A stretch of DNA of 64,000 nucleotides from an uncultured Lachnospiraceae bacterium (GTDB lineage: Bacteria > Bacillota > Clostridia > Lachnospirales > Lachnospiraceae), in NCBI GenBank assembly GCA_947574135.1, contig CANPIM010000009.1:1-64000 (forward strand), given 5' to 3'. The notes below the pieces were generated by a model. That model searched no databases. It was not told the origin of the DNA and saw only the letters and a program-made list of their open reading frames with translations. Positions 16,232-24,314 of this stretch are shown one piece after another (within the stretch, counting starts at the first letter, position 1; each line of letters starts with the position of its first letter). The translations under genes were made by a program, and so were the position numbers.

Positions 16232-17632
16232 ATGCTGCCACAGGAATTTATCGCCCGCATGGAGGGGCTGTTGGGGCCGGAGGAGATGGCTGCCTTTTTA
16301 AAGAGCTATGAGGGAAAACGGGCCCAGGCTCTTCGGGTGAATACCCAAAAGATTTCTTTGGAGGAATTTTTACCCAGGGCGCCCTTCTCTCTGCGGCCGG
16401 TGCCCTGGGCGGAGGCTGGCTTTTATTATGGGGAGGAGGATCGGCCCGGCCGGCACCCTTACCATGAGGCGGGGCTTTATTATATGCAGGAGCCCAGCGC
16501 CATGGCTGTGGCTGCCCTGGCAGAGGCCCGGCCGGGAGAGCGTGTTCTGGATCTGTGTGCTGCCCCCGGGGGAAAGACTGGCCAGCTGGGGGCGGCCATG
16601 GAGGGAAGGGGACTTCTGGTGGCCAATGAGATTCACCCTGCCAGGGCTAAAATTTTGTCCCAGAATGTGGAGCGCATGGGAATTTCCAACAGCCTGGTGC
16701 TAAACGAGACTTCGGAAGCCCTGGCCCTGCGTTTCCCGGGCTTTTTTGACAGGATTGTGGTGGATGCCCCCTGCTCCGGGGAGGGGATGTTCCGAAAGGA
16801 GGAGCAGGCCCTTTTGCAGTGGAGCGCCCAGCAGGTGGAGCGGTGTGCAAAGAGACAGGGAAAAATCCTGGAGCAGGCAGCCCGGATGCTGCGGCCCGGG
16901 GGGAGATTGGTGTATTCCACCTGCACCTTTGCGCCGGAGGAAAATGAGGGCAGCGTCAGTTGTTTTCTTAAGGAGAACCCAAAGTTTCAGGTGGAGGAGG
17001 TTCCGGCCTGGGAGGGCTTTGCTCCCGGACAGCCCCAGTGGGTTGGGGGACAAAAGGAGATCAGGCGCACCTTCCGCCTCTGGCCTCACCGCCTGGAGGG
17101 AGAGGGGCACTATGTGGCAGTGCTGAGAAAAGCCCTGGATGGGGAAGAGAAGCTTCCCGGAGAGACAAAGGGGAGAGCTTCCCGGGGAAAGCCTTCCAGG
17201 GGAAGAGCAGCCGCCTTCCAGGCAGAGCAGGAGGCATTTCGGATATATGAAGCCTTTGCCCGGGAAAATTTAAGGCAGATTCCCAGGGGAGAGCCCCTGC
17301 TTTTTGGAGAGCAGCTCTATCTGCTGCCCTGCGCTCTGGAGCTTTCGGGCCTGAAGGTACTGCGGGCAGGCCTTCATGTGGGCACGGTCAGCAAGGGAAG
17401 ATTTACCCCGTCTCATGCACTGGCCCTCCATCTAAGGGCCCAGGATGCGCTGCGTTCTTGCCCCCTTGGGGGAGACAGTCCCCAGGCTTATGCCTACCTG
17501 CGGGGAGAGGCCCTGCCCTGGGAGGGAGAAAAGGGCTGGTGTTTGGTGCTGGTGGACGGTTATTCTTTGGGCTGGGGAAAGGCCGGAGGCGGCCTGCTAA
17601 AAAATCACTACCCCAAGGGGCTGCGCCGTTAG
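16232..17632 (+). CDS. rsmF: RsmF-like 16S rRNA m5C methyltransferase
   Basis: A 466-residue RsmB/NOP-family methyltransferase. LDLCAAPGGKTGQL near 101 is the SAM-binding motif. VDAPCSGEGMF near 176 holds the motif IV cysteine, and YSTCTFAPEENE near 227 the catalytic motif VI cysteine. The C-terminal part after about 320 fits the RsmF extension and FB domain (LYLLPCALELSGLKVLRAGLHVG). A linker rich in Gly, Arg and Ser (about 300-330) separates them. The start at 16232 is chosen for AAAAGGAGAGG upstream; the frame is open from 16151 without a good site. The exact cytosine target is inferred. Confidence 0.9.
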   Translation: MLPQEFIARMEGLLGPEEMAAFLKSYEGKRAQALRVNTQKISLEEFLPRAPFSLRPVPWAEAGFYYGEEDRPGRHPYHEAGLYYMQEPSAMAVAALAEARPGERVLDLCAAPGGKTGQLGAAMEGRGLLVANEIHPARAKILSQNVERMGISNSLVLNETSEALALRFPGFFDRIVVDAPCSGEGMFRKEEQALLQWSAQQVERCAKRQGKILEQAARMLRPGGRLVYSTCTFAPEENEGSVSCFLKENPKFQVEEVPAWEGFAPGQPQWVGGQKEIRRTFRLWPHRLEGEGHYVAVLRKALDGEEKLPGETKGRASRGKPSRGRAAAFQAEQEAFRIYEAFARENLRQIPRGEPLLFGEQLYLLPCALELSGLKVLRAGLHVGTVSKGRFTPSHALALHLRAQDALRSCPLGGDSPQAYAYLRGEALPWEGEKGWCLVLVDGYSLGWGKAGGGLLKNHYPKGLRR

Positions 17633-17658
17633 ACAGGGGGATGGGAGGTGCGATACGT

Positions 17659-18327
17659 ATGGAACGAGTGATGAATATGGATGCGGTATCTGACGGCAGA
17701 AAGTATGGCCTGGAGGATATGGTAAAGGTGGGGTGCAATGACTGCGCCGGTTGCTGGGACTGCTGCCAGGGCATGGAGGACACCATTGTGCTGGACCCTC
17801 TGGATATTTACCGCATGACGGGAGGTCTAAAGAAAACCTTTGCAGAGCTTTTGGACGTGGCCTTTTCCCTGGGCATGGTGGACGGCCTGGCGCTTCCCCG
17901 GCTTCGGGTGGATGGGGCGGGAGATCGATGTGTGTTTTTAAACGCCCAGGGCCGCTGCAGCATTCATGCCTTTCGGCCGGGGATCTGCCGTCTGTTTCCT
18001 CTGGGGCGGATTTATGAGGAGGATTCCTTCTGGTATTTTCTCCAGGTTCATGAATGTAAAAGGAAAAATAAGACAAAGGTCCGGGTGCGCAAATGGATAG
18101 ATACCCCAGAGCCTCGGAGATACGAAAGCTTTGTGCTTGCCTGGCACGATTTTTTAAAGGAAACCCGTGGGCTGGCAGAAGGGCCCGGGGGGGAGGAGAA
18201 AAGGCGGGGATATGCCCTGCTCCTCCTTCGGATTTTCTATGAGGGGCCCTATGATCCGGAACGGGATTTTTATGAACAGTTTGCGGAGCGGCTTTCGGAG
18301 GCCGGGGAAGCCAGGCGCGCCCTGTAA
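17659..18327 (+). CDS. YkgJ family cysteine cluster protein
   Basis: A 222-residue protein. It has CNDCAGCWDCC near residue 26 and CVFLNAQGRCSIHAFRPGICRLFPLG near 93, the paired Cys patterns of the YkgJ/CxxCxxCC family, probably a zinc or Fe-S site. The function is unknown. GGGAGGTG at 17643-17650 sits 8 bases before ATG 17659; an earlier ATG at 17641 would overlap that ribosome site. Its last 58 bases overlap the convergent Fe-alcohol dehydrogenase gene. Confidence 0.85.
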   Translation: MERVMNMDAVSDGRKYGLEDMVKVGCNDCAGCWDCCQGMEDTIVLDPLDIYRMTGGLKKTFAELLDVAFSLGMVDGLALPRLRVDGAGDRCVFLNAQGRCSIHAFRPGICRLFPLGRIYEEDSFWYFLQVHECKRKNKTKVRVRKWIDTPEPRRYESFVLAWHDFLKETRGLAEGPGGEEKRRGYALLLLRIFYEGPYDPERDFYEQFAERLSEAGEARRAL

Positions 18328-19505
18328 AGCTCCTCCAGCTCCCGGGCATTCATAAGCACAGGCACCGGGTAAAGAGGATTGGCCTCCTTATCTGCATAGC
18401 GGGCCAGCCTGGGAATATCTTCCTCCAGAAGCTCCGGGAAGGTGTCCCCAATGGCAAATTTTTTCTTGAATTCCCGGATGGCCTCTATAAAGCGCCGGGC
18501 CGCCTCCTCGTGGGGCGTGGATTTGTCTACCAGTCCGGCCTCCATGGCCAGCCGGTGAAGCTTTTTGTGGATCACAGGGCCATAGGCCTCCAGCACAAAG
18601 GGCAGCAGAACCGCATTGGCCAGTCCGTGGGGAATGTTGTACTGGCCTCCCAGAGAATGAGCCACTGCGTGGACATAGCCCACATAGGATTTGGTAAAGG
18701 CACAGCCGGCAAAAAAGGCTGCCCGGAGCATTTGCTTGCGGGCCTCCAGGTTTTGTCCGTCCCGGTAGGCGGTCTCCAGATTTTCAAAGATCAGTCTCAC
18801 GGCTGTCAGGGCATCCTGCCGGGTTCCGTGGGTGGTGGAGTTGCCGATATAGGCTTCCACCGCGTGGGTCAGAGCATCCAGGCCGGTGGTGGCAGTGAGA
18901 AAGGGAGGCAGGCTTAAGGTCACCTTGGGATCCAGCACTGCATACCGGGGAATCAGGGAAAAGTCGTTGATGGGATATTTGTGCCGGGTCTCGGCGTCTG
19001 TGATAACGGCGGCCAGGGTGGTCTCGCTGCCGGTTCCCGCAGTGGTGGGGATGGCGATGAGCAGAGGCAACCTTTTATGTACCTTGAGAATGCCCTTCAT
19101 CTTGGCCAGGGACTGCTTTGGCTTTACGGCCCGGGCCCCCACAGCCTTGGCGCAGTCCATGCTGGAGCCCCCGCCAAAGCCGATAATGGCGTCGCAGTCG
19201 TGAGTCTCGTACAGGGCAAGAGCCTCCGCCACATTGTCGGTGGTGGGGTTGGCCACGGTTTTGTCATAGAGGCAGTAAAAAATTCCAGCCCTGTTTAGGG
19301 TGCGCTCCAGACGCTCTGTAAGCCCAAGCTTTTTAATGCCAGGGTCTGTGATAATCAGCACCCGGCTTAGGCCCTTGTCTGTGAGAATGTCTGGGATGGC
19401 CTTTACGCTGCCTGCGATTTTGGGCTTCTGGTAGGGAAGAAAGGGCAGGGCCAGCTTGAAGGCGGTTTGAAAGGTACGGCAGTAAATTTTCTTGATTGTA
19501 TACAT
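18270..19505 (-). CDS. Iron-containing alcohol dehydrogenase
   Basis: A 411-residue group III dehydrogenase, cytoplasmic. The NAD(P)-binding GFGGGSSMDCAK near 110 and TTAGTGSE near 155 are clear. Metal-binding positions lie in DALTHAVEAY near 211 and in HAVAHSLGGQYNIPHG near 277-292. The family reduces or oxidises alcohols and aldehydes; the substrate is not predictable. AAAGGA lies about 10 bases before ATG. The C-terminal tail overlaps the YkgJ gene on the other strand by 58 bases. The N terminus (MYTIKKIYCRTFQ) is longer than the minimal fold. Confidence 0.93.
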   Translation of the reverse strand: MYTIKKIYCRTFQTAFKLALPFLPYQKPKIAGSVKAIPDILTDKGLSRVLIITDPGIKKLGLTERLERTLNRAGIFYCLYDKTVANPTTDNVAEALALYETHDCDAIIGFGGGSSMDCAKAVGARAVKPKQSLAKMKGILKVHKRLPLLIAIPTTAGTGSETTLAAVITDAETRHKYPINDFSLIPRYAVLDPKVTLSLPPFLTATTGLDALTHAVEAYIGNSTTHGTRQDALTAVRLIFENLETAYRDGQNLEARKQMLRAAFFAGCAFTKSYVGYVHAVAHSLGGQYNIPHGLANAVLLPFVLEAYGPVIHKKLHRLAMEAGLVDKSTPHEEAARRFIEAIREFKKKFAIGDTFPELLEEDIPRLARYADKEANPLYPVPVLMNARELEELYRARLASPASESRSANCS

Positions 19506-19622
19506 AGGTCACAGATCCTTTCCGATGGATATAGCTTTCTTATTCTAGTACAAAATAGTTTGATAGTCAAATGTTTTTGCGGAAAATATCTGTTGATTTC
19601 AGAAAGATTAGGGAAAAGGGAG

Positions 19623-20705
19623 ATGGGCCCAATGAATATGACGGTGATTTCCGGAAATAACATGAAATTTTTAATGGGGGAAAATAAAACCCCGGAGGAG
19701 CTGGTAAAATTTTTAAAGGAGGGAGCCCTGTTTCGCAGCTTTCCCCAGGTGCTGGAGCGGTTTTATCCGGGAACAGATTTGCTGGAGGTCCTGGGGACGG
19801 GACTTTCCAAGCTTACCGGGGAGGAATATGGAAGCTTGCTCCGGAAGGCGCGCAACTGGATCAATGGGAAGAATGTTCCCCAAAACCGGGAAACCCTGTT
19901 TCAGATTTGCTTTGTGCTGAACCTATCCGAGGAGGCGGCCAATCAGGTGCTTGGGGCGGCCTCGGATACCGGGATTCATTATCGAAATCCGGAGGAATTG
20001 ATCTACGCCTATGGACTGCGAACCAAAAAGACCTATGAGGAGGCCGTGGCCCTGAAAGAAATGCTCGGGAAGCTTCCCGATGCAGAAGAAGCTTCCGGGG
20101 AGCCGGTCTACACGGTGCAGGTGAGAAATGCCTTTGCTCTGGTGGAGACAGATCAGGAGCTTTTGGAGTTTTTCCGGGATTACGGGGGAAAGCTTGGGAA
20201 GCTTCACTACACAGCCTATGAAAAATTCATGGAGCTTCTGGGACAGCTGAAGAAGCCGGAGGATACGGTGGACGGAGTGGAGGAGCGCAGCTATACCATG
20301 GAAGAGATTGTCCATGCATATATTCGGATGCATGTGCCCGAGACCAGAAAAACGGGAGACTATACCCTTTTGCAGAAGCTTGTCAGAAAGCACTGGCCCG
20401 GGGAGAGAACCCTGCTTCAGATGCAGAACCGAAAGGAGGACGTGAGCCGGAAGGTGCTTCTCCTTCTCTATCTGGTCACAGAAGCTTTTGATGAGGTGGA
20501 GGAGGAAGAGGAAGCTTGCTATTTTGCGGACTGGGAGGAAGAGGAGGATGAGGACGCCCGGCTAGAGGCCCGGATACAGAGGATGGATCTGTTTCTGGAC
20601 CGCTATGGGATGAATCGGCTGGACCCGGGAAATCCCTTTGATTTTATGGTTCTCTATGCCATGAAAAGATTCAAAAGGAGATGGGCGCGGCGGCTAAAAG
20701 AATAA
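19623..20705 (+). CDS. Unknown protein with HTH-like segment and acidic stretch
   Basis: A 360-residue protein I do not recognise. Residues 60-110 (SLLRKARNWINGKNVPQNRETLFQICFVLNLSEEAANQVL) look like a helical DNA-binding or Xre-like fold. A second helical region spans about 200-270. EEEEEACYFADWEEEEDEDA near 300 is strongly acidic. The C terminus is basic (MKRFKRRWARRLKE). There is no signal or membrane segment. AAAAGGGAG lies at the start; ATG 19623 or 19632 are both possible. It overlaps the next gene by 25 bases and diverges from the alcohol dehydrogenase. A three-gene unit seems likely. Confidence 0.75.
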   Translation: MGPMNMTVISGNNMKFLMGENKTPEELVKFLKEGALFRSFPQVLERFYPGTDLLEVLGTGLSKLTGEEYGSLLRKARNWINGKNVPQNRETLFQICFVLNLSEEAANQVLGAASDTGIHYRNPEELIYAYGLRTKKTYEEAVALKEMLGKLPDAEEASGEPVYTVQVRNAFALVETDQELLEFFRDYGGKLGKLHYTAYEKFMELLGQLKKPEDTVDGVEERSYTMEEIVHAYIRMHVPETRKTGDYTLLQKLVRKHWPGERTLLQMQNRKEDVSRKVLLLLYLVTEAFDEVEEEEEACYFADWEEEEDEDARLEARIQRMDLFLDRYGMNRLDPGNPFDFMVLYAMKRFKRRWARRLKE

Positions 20706-21076
20706 CAGGAGGGCTGCTTGGAAACGGCGCGTTTCAGAAGAGAGTGATACAGGGAGCAGGCCGTTTGGCCAAGACAGCCGTGTGCATGCTGCCGGAGCAG
20801 ACGGAAAAGGCTGCGGTCTGTGTGATGGGGCAGGAGGAAAATAAGCGGCGGATATTGGAGGCTGCGGAGCAGGCCCTTCATGAGCAGGGAATCTGCCTGA
20901 AACTTCGGGATGTTTTCTTTTGGCAGATACGGGACAGGGAAGAAGGGCAGGAAGAGAGCTTTGGAGCGGCGGATTTCCAGGAGGCGGAAGGATTTTTTCT
21001 CTCCAGAGAAATGGAGGAGGAGCTTTTGGATACCATTGTCCGTTACCTGAAGCAATTGCTGGAAAGGAGCCGATGA
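20681..21076 (+). CDS. Unknown 131-residue protein
   Basis: No family recognised. It is predicted soluble. The N terminus is glycine- and alanine-rich (MGAAAKRITGGLLGNGAFQKR). The middle has ENKRRILEAAEQALHEQGICLKLRDVFFWQIRD, mostly helical. It overlaps the preceding gene by 25 bases and shares an ATGA overlap (4 bases) with the next, so it is translated with them. AGGAG abuts ATG without spacing, which is poor; a downstream GTG at 20744 is an alternative start. Confidence 0.65.
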   Translation: MGAAAKRITGGLLGNGAFQKRVIQGAGRLAKTAVCMLPEQTEKAAVCVMGQEENKRRILEAAEQALHEQGICLKLRDVFFWQIRDREEGQEESFGAADFQEAEGFFLSREMEEELLDTIVRYLKQLLERSR

Positions 21077-21456
21077 GTTTGTTTGAAAAGAAAAAAAGAT
21101 GGACGGACGAGGAAAAGTTTGAGAAACTGACGGAGTTCACCATAAAGGAAATCTGTGCCAGGGTAGAAAAGGAGGTTCCAAAGGAGGGGCATTTTCCGGG
21201 AATCGGTCAGTTCTTTTCCCTTCCCGGGACAGAGAATCTGGTGCAGATCCAGGTGATTCATCCCAGCACGGCTCCATCCTGGGAACGCTGTGTGCGTCTG
21301 GGCGTATATCGGGAGGGAGGGGATCGTTTGCATGAAATCTTTCTAAAAACCGGCACAAAGGAAGAGGTTCTCCATTACTTGCGAAGAGAGGGGCTGACAA
21401 AGGAGTGGATGGGCGATATTCGCAGGCTGTCTGAGCGTGTACGACAAACCGTGTAA
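21073..21456 (+). CDS. Unknown 127-residue protein
   Basis: No family recognised. The N terminus is highly charged (MSLFEKKKRWTDEEKFEKL). A beta-rich middle reads LPGTENLVQIQVIHPS and WERCVRLGVYREGGDRLHEIFL, ending in a helical segment LHYLRREGLTKEWMGDIRRLSERVRQTV. It has a good ribosome site (GGAAAGGAG, 3 bases before ATG) and a 4-base ATGA overlap with the upstream gene. It is the last gene of a three-gene unit that precedes the rpsO promoter. Confidence 0.7.
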   Translation: MSLFEKKKRWTDEEKFEKLTEFTIKEICARVEKEVPKEGHFPGIGQFFSLPGTENLVQIQVIHPSTAPSWERCVRLGVYREGGDRLHEIFLKTGTKEEVLHYLRREGLTKEWMGDIRRLSERVRQTV

Positions 21457-21500
21457 AACAACCCGACAGGAATGTGTAGAACAGCCCCCCCAAGAAATAT

Positions 21501-21529
21501 TTGACACAGCCCCTTCTATATGCTATAGT
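21501..21529 (+). promoter_or_regulatory. rpsO promoter
   Basis: Near-consensus promoter: -35 TTGACA (21501-21506), 17-base spacer, -10 TATAGT (21524-21529). It drives rpsO through a structured leader of about 85 bases. Confidence 0.85.
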
Positions 21530-21546
21530 ATACGAGTATGAGTTTG

Positions 21547-21580
21547 CCGATATTCGGTAACCGGACTCTCCGGCCGTTAC
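21547..21580 (+). promoter_or_regulatory. Structured leader of rpsO (candidate S15 autoregulatory site)
   Basis: Two hairpins share bases. One is CCGA-TAT-TCGG (21547-21557). The other is GTAACCGG paired with CCGG-cc-GTTAC (21557-21580), with a loop of ACTCT and a two-base bulge. They abut at 21557, so limited exchange between forms is possible. Ribosomal protein S15 represses its own mRNA through leader RNA in several bacterial groups. That this leader works so is inference. Confidence 0.45.
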
Positions 21581-21622
21581 TTAATATCTGGTGGATACAG
21601 AGAAAACAAGGAGGAATTTATC

Positions 21623-21889
21623 ATGATTTCAAAAGAAAAAAAGACTGCTATCATTGAGGAATATGGCTTAAAGCCTGGTGATACCGGCTCCCCTGAGGTG
21701 CAGGTGGCCATTCTGACCGCGCGGATCCAGGAGCTTACCGAGCATCTGAAGGAGAATCCCAAGGATCATCATTCCAGAAGAGGTCTTTTGAAAATGGTTG
21801 GTCAGAGACGTGGTATGCTGTCCTACCTGAAAAAGGTGGATATCAACCGCTATCGTTCTTTGATCGAGAGATTAGGAATCAGAAAGTAA
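21623..21889 (+). CDS. rpsO: 30S ribosomal protein S15
   Basis: An 88-residue protein of standard length. The hallmark [17 protein letters not shown] and the [15 protein letters not shown] core, then [20 protein letters not shown], identify it. S15 binds 16S rRNA at the central-domain junction early in 30S assembly. AAGGAGG precedes ATG. It has its own promoter and terminator and precedes pnp, the same gene order as in E. coli and many other bacteria. Confidence 0.98.
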   Translation: MISKEKKTAIIEEYGLKPGDTGSPEVQVAILTARIQELTEHLKENPKDHHSRRGLLKMVGQRRGMLSYLKKVDINRYRSLIERLGIRK

Positions 21890-21898
21890 GTGGAAATA

Positions 21899-21928
21899 CA
21901 GGGCGGAGAGCGTTCCGCCCTGCTTTTT
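21899..21928 (+). terminator. Intrinsic terminator of rpsO
   Basis: Perfect 9-bp stem CAGGGCGGA (21899-21907) and TCCGCCCTG (21914-21922) around GAGCGT, followed by CTTTTTG. It is only 10 bases after the stop codon. Confidence 0.85.
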
Positions 21929-21987
21929 GCGTGAGCAATGAGCCAGGCGGGGTGCTTGCACTCACATCTGGCGAATGTCGCATTCAG

Positions 21988-22016
21988 CGAGTAGGGGAAA
22001 GAATTTCTCCTACTCG
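21988..22016 (+). promoter_or_regulatory. 13-bp hairpin in the pnp leader
   Basis: CGAGTAGGGGAAA (21988-22000) pairs with TTTCTCCTACTCG (22004-22016) with one G-U pair and a 3-base loop GAA. There is no T tract, so it is not a terminator. A second weaker arm pair ACTGAA (22049-22054) and TTCAGT (22078-22083) follows. E. coli pnp mRNA is cut in a leader hairpin by RNase III and autoregulated; a similar role here is inference. Confidence 0.5.
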
Positions 22017-22123
22017 ATTTCGAGAATGACAGGCAGGATACCGGGACCACTGAAGTATGCATGTCCGGCGTGCACAGTTCAGTAGTTTCGGACTCCTGCA
22101 GGAAAAATGAAGAGGAGAGTGCT

Positions 22124-24214
22124 ATGTACAAGAGTTTTACCATGGAACTGGCCGGAAGAACCCTGACCGTAGATGTGGGGAGAGTGGCCAAGCAGGCCAA
22201 TGGGGCTGCTTTTATGCATTATGGAGACACGACCGTATTGTCCACGGCCACGGCTTCGGACAAGCCCAGGGAGGGAATCGATTTCTTCCCCTTGAGCGTG
22301 GAGTATGAGGAAAAACTGTATTCCGTGGGAAAGATCCCCGGAGGCTTTAATAAGAGAGAGGGAAAGGCTTCGGAGAACGCCGTTTTGACCTCCCGTGTCA
22401 TTGACCGGCCCATGCGGCCCTTATTCCCCAAGGATTACCGGAATGATGTGACCTTAAATAACCTGGTGCTTTCCGTGGATCCCACCTGCAGCCCGGAGCT
22501 GACAGCTATGCTGGGTTCCGCCATTGCCACGGCCATTTCCGATATTCCCTTTGCAGGTCCCTGCGCCATGACCCAGATTGGCATGATCGACGGGGAGCTT
22601 TTGGTAAACCCGGGACAGAATGAATACAAGGCTTCCGAGCTGAAGCTTACCGTTGCCTCCACCCGGGAAAAGGTGATTATGATTGAGGCCGGAGCCAATG
22701 AGATTCCCGAGGCCAGGATGATCGAGGCCATTTACAAGGCCCATGAGGTGAATCAGCAGGTCATCGCCTTTATTGATACCATTGTGGCTGAGTGCGGCAA
22801 GGAGAAGCACAGCTACACCAGCTGCGCCGTACCGGAGGAGCTGTTCGCCGCCATTAAGGAGATTGTTCCCCCTGCGGCTATGGAGGAAGCGGTTTTCACC
22901 GATGAGAAGCAGGTGCGGGAGGAGAATATCCGCCAGATCACGGAGAAGCTGGAGGAAGCCTTTGCAGACAAGGAGGAATGGCTGGCTGTTCTCTCCGAGG
23001 CTATTTACCAGTATCAGAAAAAGACGGTCCGCAAGATGATTCTGAAGGATCACAAGCGTCCCGACGGCCGTGCGGTGACCCAGATTCGTCCCCTGGCTGC
23101 GGAGGTGGATATTATTCCCCGGGTACACGGCTCCGCCATGTTTACCAGAGGACAGACCCAGATCTGCAATATCTGTACCCTGGCGCCCCTGTCCGAGGCC
23201 CAGAGGCTGGACGGTCTGGACGAGAATGAGACCAGCAAGCGCTATATGCACCACTATAATTTCCCCAGCTATTCCGTAGGCGAGACCAAGCCCAGCCGGG
23301 GACCGGGACGCCGGGAGATTGGACACGGAGCTCTGGCCGAGCGCGCCCTTTTGCCGGTGCTGCCCAGCGAGGAAGAGTTCCCCTATGCCATCCGTACCGT
23401 ATCCGAGACCTTTGAGTCCAACGGATCCACCTCCATGGCTTCCACCTGTGCCTCCTGTATGTCTCTCATGGCAGCAGGCGTGCCCATCAAGAAGATGGTG
23501 GCAGGTATTTCCTGTGGTCTGGTTACAGGCGATACAGACGATGATTTCGTTCTCTTGACAGATATTCAGGGGTTGGAGGACTTCTTCGGAGATATGGACT
23601 TTAAGGTAACCGGAACCACCGAGGGTATCACGGCCATTCAGATGGATATTAAGATCCACGGCCTGACCCGTCCCATTGTGGAGGGAGCCATTGAGCGGTG
23701 CCGGGAAGCCAGACTCTATATTATGGACAACTGCATGAAGCCGGCCATTGCTGCACCCCGCGCAGAGGTGGGCGCCCTGGCCCCCAAGATTATCCAGATG
23801 CAGATCGATCCTCAGAAGATCGGCGATGTGGTGGGACAGAGAGGCAAGACCATCAATACCATCATTGAGCAGACCGGCGTAAAGATTGATATTACCGATG
23901 ACGGTGCAGTTTCCATCTGCGGTACGGATAAGGAGATGATGGATAAGGCCAAGAACCTTATTGAGATCATTGTGACGGATTTCGAGGAAGGCCAATACTT
24001 TACCGGGAAGGTTGTGAGCATCAAGGAATTTGGCGCTTTCCTGGAGTTTGCCCCCGGCAAGGAGGGAATGGTGCATATTTCCAAGATTGCCAAGGGACGC
24101 ATCAACCGGGTGGAGGATGTGCTTACCCTGGGAGACGTGGTGAAGGTGGTTTGCCTGGGCAAGGACAAGATGGGGCGGATAAGCTTCAGCATGAAGGATG
24201 TAAAAGAAGATTAA
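22124..24214 (+). CDS. pnp: Polyribonucleotide nucleotidyltransferase (PNPase)
   Basis: A 696-residue enzyme with two RNase PH domains, a helical linker, and KH and S1 domains at the C terminus. KIPGGFNKREG near 65 and the later GPGRREIGHGALAERAL are PH-domain signatures. The KH domain reads IGDVVGQRGKTIN near 565. The S1 domain reads GKVVSIKEFGAFLEFAPGKEGMVHIS near 627. PNPase degrades RNA with phosphate from the 3' end. The start at 22124 follows AGAGGAGAG; the longer frame from 22061 lacks homology. Confidence 0.98.
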   Translation: MYKSFTMELAGRTLTVDVGRVAKQANGAAFMHYGDTTVLSTATASDKPREGIDFFPLSVEYEEKLYSVGKIPGGFNKREGKASENAVLTSRVIDRPMRPLFPKDYRNDVTLNNLVLSVDPTCSPELTAMLGSAIATAISDIPFAGPCAMTQIGMIDGELLVNPGQNEYKASELKLTVASTREKVIMIEAGANEIPEARMIEAIYKAHEVNQQVIAFIDTIVAECGKEKHSYTSCAVPEELFAAIKEIVPPAAMEEAVFTDEKQVREENIRQITEKLEEAFADKEEWLAVLSEAIYQYQKKTVRKMILKDHKRPDGRAVTQIRPLAAEVDIIPRVHGSAMFTRGQTQICNICTLAPLSEAQRLDGLDENETSKRYMHHYNFPSYSVGETKPSRGPGRREIGHGALAERALLPVLPSEEEFPYAIRTVSETFESNGSTSMASTCASCMSLMAAGVPIKKMVAGISCGLVTGDTDDDFVLLTDIQGLEDFFGDMDFKVTGTTEGITAIQMDIKIHGLTRPIVEGAIERCREARLYIMDNCMKPAIAAPRAEVGALAPKIIQMQIDPQKIGDVVGQRGKTINTIIEQTGVKIDITDDGAVSICGTDKEMMDKAKNLIEIIVTDFEEGQYFTGKVVSIKEFGAFLEFAPGKEGMVHISKIAKGRINRVEDVLTLGDVVKVVCLGKDKMGRISFSMKDVKED

Positions 24215-24232
24215 GAGCTGGAAAACAGTCTG

Positions 24233-24277
24233 GAACAGACTGCCGTGTGAAAAGCATGGCGGTCTGTTCTTTTTTTG
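24233..24277 (+). terminator. Intrinsic terminator of pnp
   Basis: GAACAGACTGCCGTG (24233-24247) pairs with CATGGCGGTCTGTTC (24255-24269) with minor mismatches, followed by a run of T. Confidence 0.9.
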
Positions 24278-24287
24278 GACTTGTTCT

Positions 24288-24295
24288 CATATATT
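24288..24295 (+). promoter_or_regulatory. Possible sigma-E-type -10 of spoIIIA
   Basis: CATATATT lies 20 bases before spoIIIAA and resembles the sigma-E -10 (CATACAMT). No clear -35 is visible in the upstream terminator. Sigma-E control of spoIIIA is established in Bacillus; here it is only suggested. Confidence 0.3.
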
Positions 24296-24314
24296 GCCTT
24301 AAAGAGGTGAGACA

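Noticed and set aside
22454..24076. 540-residue antisense ORF within pnp
   Set aside because: pnp is certain on the plus strand. The antisense product is low-complexity and has no recognisable domain.
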